The position numbers and the translations under genes were made by a program. Of a stretch of DNA of 13,545 nt, positions 12,869-13,545 are shown in pieces; the first letter of the stretch is position 1; each line of letters opens with the position of its first letter. Below the pieces are notes generated by a model that was not told where the DNA came from, did no database searches, and saw only the letters and a program-made list of their open reading frames with translations. Location of the stretch: NCBI GenBank assembly GCA_046758005.1, contig JBHHZJ010000093.1, forward strand, positions 1-13,545, read 5' to 3'. The stretch is from JBHHZJ01 sp046758005. GTDB taxonomy: Bacteria; Pseudomonadota; Alphaproteobacteria; Kiloniellales; J153.

Positions 12869-13545
12869 ATGGGACGGCGGCGTACGGGCCCGACGTTCGC
12901 AGCGTACCGGGCGCAGACGCCCGGCGGGGGCGTCTGCGACTGGCTCCGCGCCCGCGCCGAGCCGGCCTGGAGCCGGGCGGTGGAGCACCGCTTCACGCGC
13001 GAGCTGGCGACGGACACGTTGCCCGACGCGGTCTACGCCCGCTACCTGGTCCAGGACTACGTCTTTCTCGATGTCCTTGCCCGCCTGCTGGGCGCCGCCA
13101 TCGCCGAGGCGCCGGACATGCCGCCGAAGACGCGCCTGGCGCGGTTCCTGGCCGCGGTCACCAGCGACGAGAACGACTATTTCCTGCGCGCCTTCGACGC
13201 GCTCGGCGTCTCCGAGCAGACTTGGAGCGCGGCCGAGCCCGGGCCGGTCACGCGCCGCTTCCGCGAGGTCATGCTGGGCGCGGCGCGCCGGGGCTACCCC
13301 GAGGCGCTGGCCGTCCTGCTGCCGGCCGAGTGGATCTACCTGTCCTGGGCCACCGCGGCGCGGGGCAGGCCCCCGGCGCGCTTCTACCTGGCGGAGTGGA
13401 TCGCGATCCACGCGCTGCCCGCGTTCGCCGATTTCGTCGGCTGGCTGCGCGAGGAAATGGACCGGGTCGGAGCCGGCCTTCCGCCGGAGCGGCAGGAGGG
13501 CCTCGCCGCCCTGTTCCGCGAGATCGCCGAGCTCGAGGCCGCGTT
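12869..13545 (+). CDS. tenA: TenA/thiaminase II-family protein lacking the active-site cysteine (partial, 3' end missing)
   Basis: The frame is open from ATG 12869 to the window end (225 codons). TenA features are visible: QDYVFLDVLARLLG (62-75), whose Asp63 aligns with the pyrimidine-binding Asp44 of Bacillus subtilis TenA, and LLPAEWIYLSW (150-160), aligning with LLPCYWLYYE. The nucleophilic cysteine (Cys135 in B. subtilis) is therefore Ala153 here, with Glu154 beside it. Loss of this cysteine defines the TenA_E subgroup, which in plants was shown to hydrolyse formylamino- and amino-pyrimidine to hydroxymethylpyrimidine. With ThiY importing that formylamino compound, a salvage role fits well. 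The gene starts 8 bases after thiY with no good ribosome binding site, implying translational coupling. The C-terminal catalytic glutamate region is at or beyond the window edge. Confidence 0.87.
   Translation, partial: MGRRRTGPTFAAYRAQTPGGGVCDWLRARAEPAWSRAVEHRFTRELATDTLPDAVYARYLVQDYVFLDVLARLLGAAIAEAPDMPPKTRLARFLAAVTSDENDYFLRAFDALGVSEQTWSAAEPGPVTRRFREVMLGAARRGYPEALAVLLPAEWIYLSWATAARGRPPARFYLAEWIAIHALPAFADFVGWLREEMDRVGAGLPPERQEGLAALFREIAELEAA

Overview
The window is very GC-rich, densely coded DNA from what is most likely an alphaproteobacterium. The clue beyond base composition is a pair of perfect TTAA-N7-TTAA sites, both intergenic, which match the binding box of the alphaproteobacterial cell-cycle regulator CtrA. 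I see no rRNA, tRNA, CRISPR array, insertion sequence or prophage gene.

Left part (1-6503): the last 22 codons of secA enter on the + strand. Facing them is a run of six minus-strand genes. Read in the direction of transcription, they are two subunits of a split ThDP-dependent 2-oxoacid decarboxylase (sulfopyruvate/phosphonopyruvate decarboxylase type), an FAD-dependent amino acid oxidase-type enzyme, the housekeeping gene accA behind a 140-nt leader with a CtrA box, an acyl-CoA dehydrogenase-fold protein lacking both usual catalytic glutamates, and an acetolactate-synthase-like ThDP enzyme whose ATG directly follows the previous stop. The acyl-CoA dehydrogenase homologue carries the Arg/Gln/Gly pattern described for 3-sulfinopropionyl-CoA desulfinase, so it may remove sulfite from an organosulfur acyl-CoA rather than dehydrogenate.

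Middle part (6504-11176): divergent from the decarboxylase genes are hyuA and hyuB, the two subunits of an ATP-dependent hydantoinase/oxoprolinase. A complete Phd/VapC-type toxin-antitoxin module, with its own operator and promoter, sits between them. HyuAB, the FAD oxidase and the split decarboxylase could form a catabolic sequence: ring opening of a cyclic amide, oxidation of the released amino acid, then decarboxylation of the 2-oxoacid. This sequence is inferred from gene content and order.

Right part (11177-13545): a 64-residue membrane-anchored protein gene on the minus strand has a TATACT -10 element and a CtrA box in its promoter. Then comes a TPP riboswitch with a well-placed promoter, controlling thiY (pyrimidine-precursor binding protein) and a tenA-family gene that runs off the window. 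The TenA lacks the family's active-site cysteine, as in the TenA_E subgroup. Together these form a thiamine-pyrimidine salvage operon. Its product, ThDP, is the cofactor of the three ThDP enzyme polypeptides at the left.
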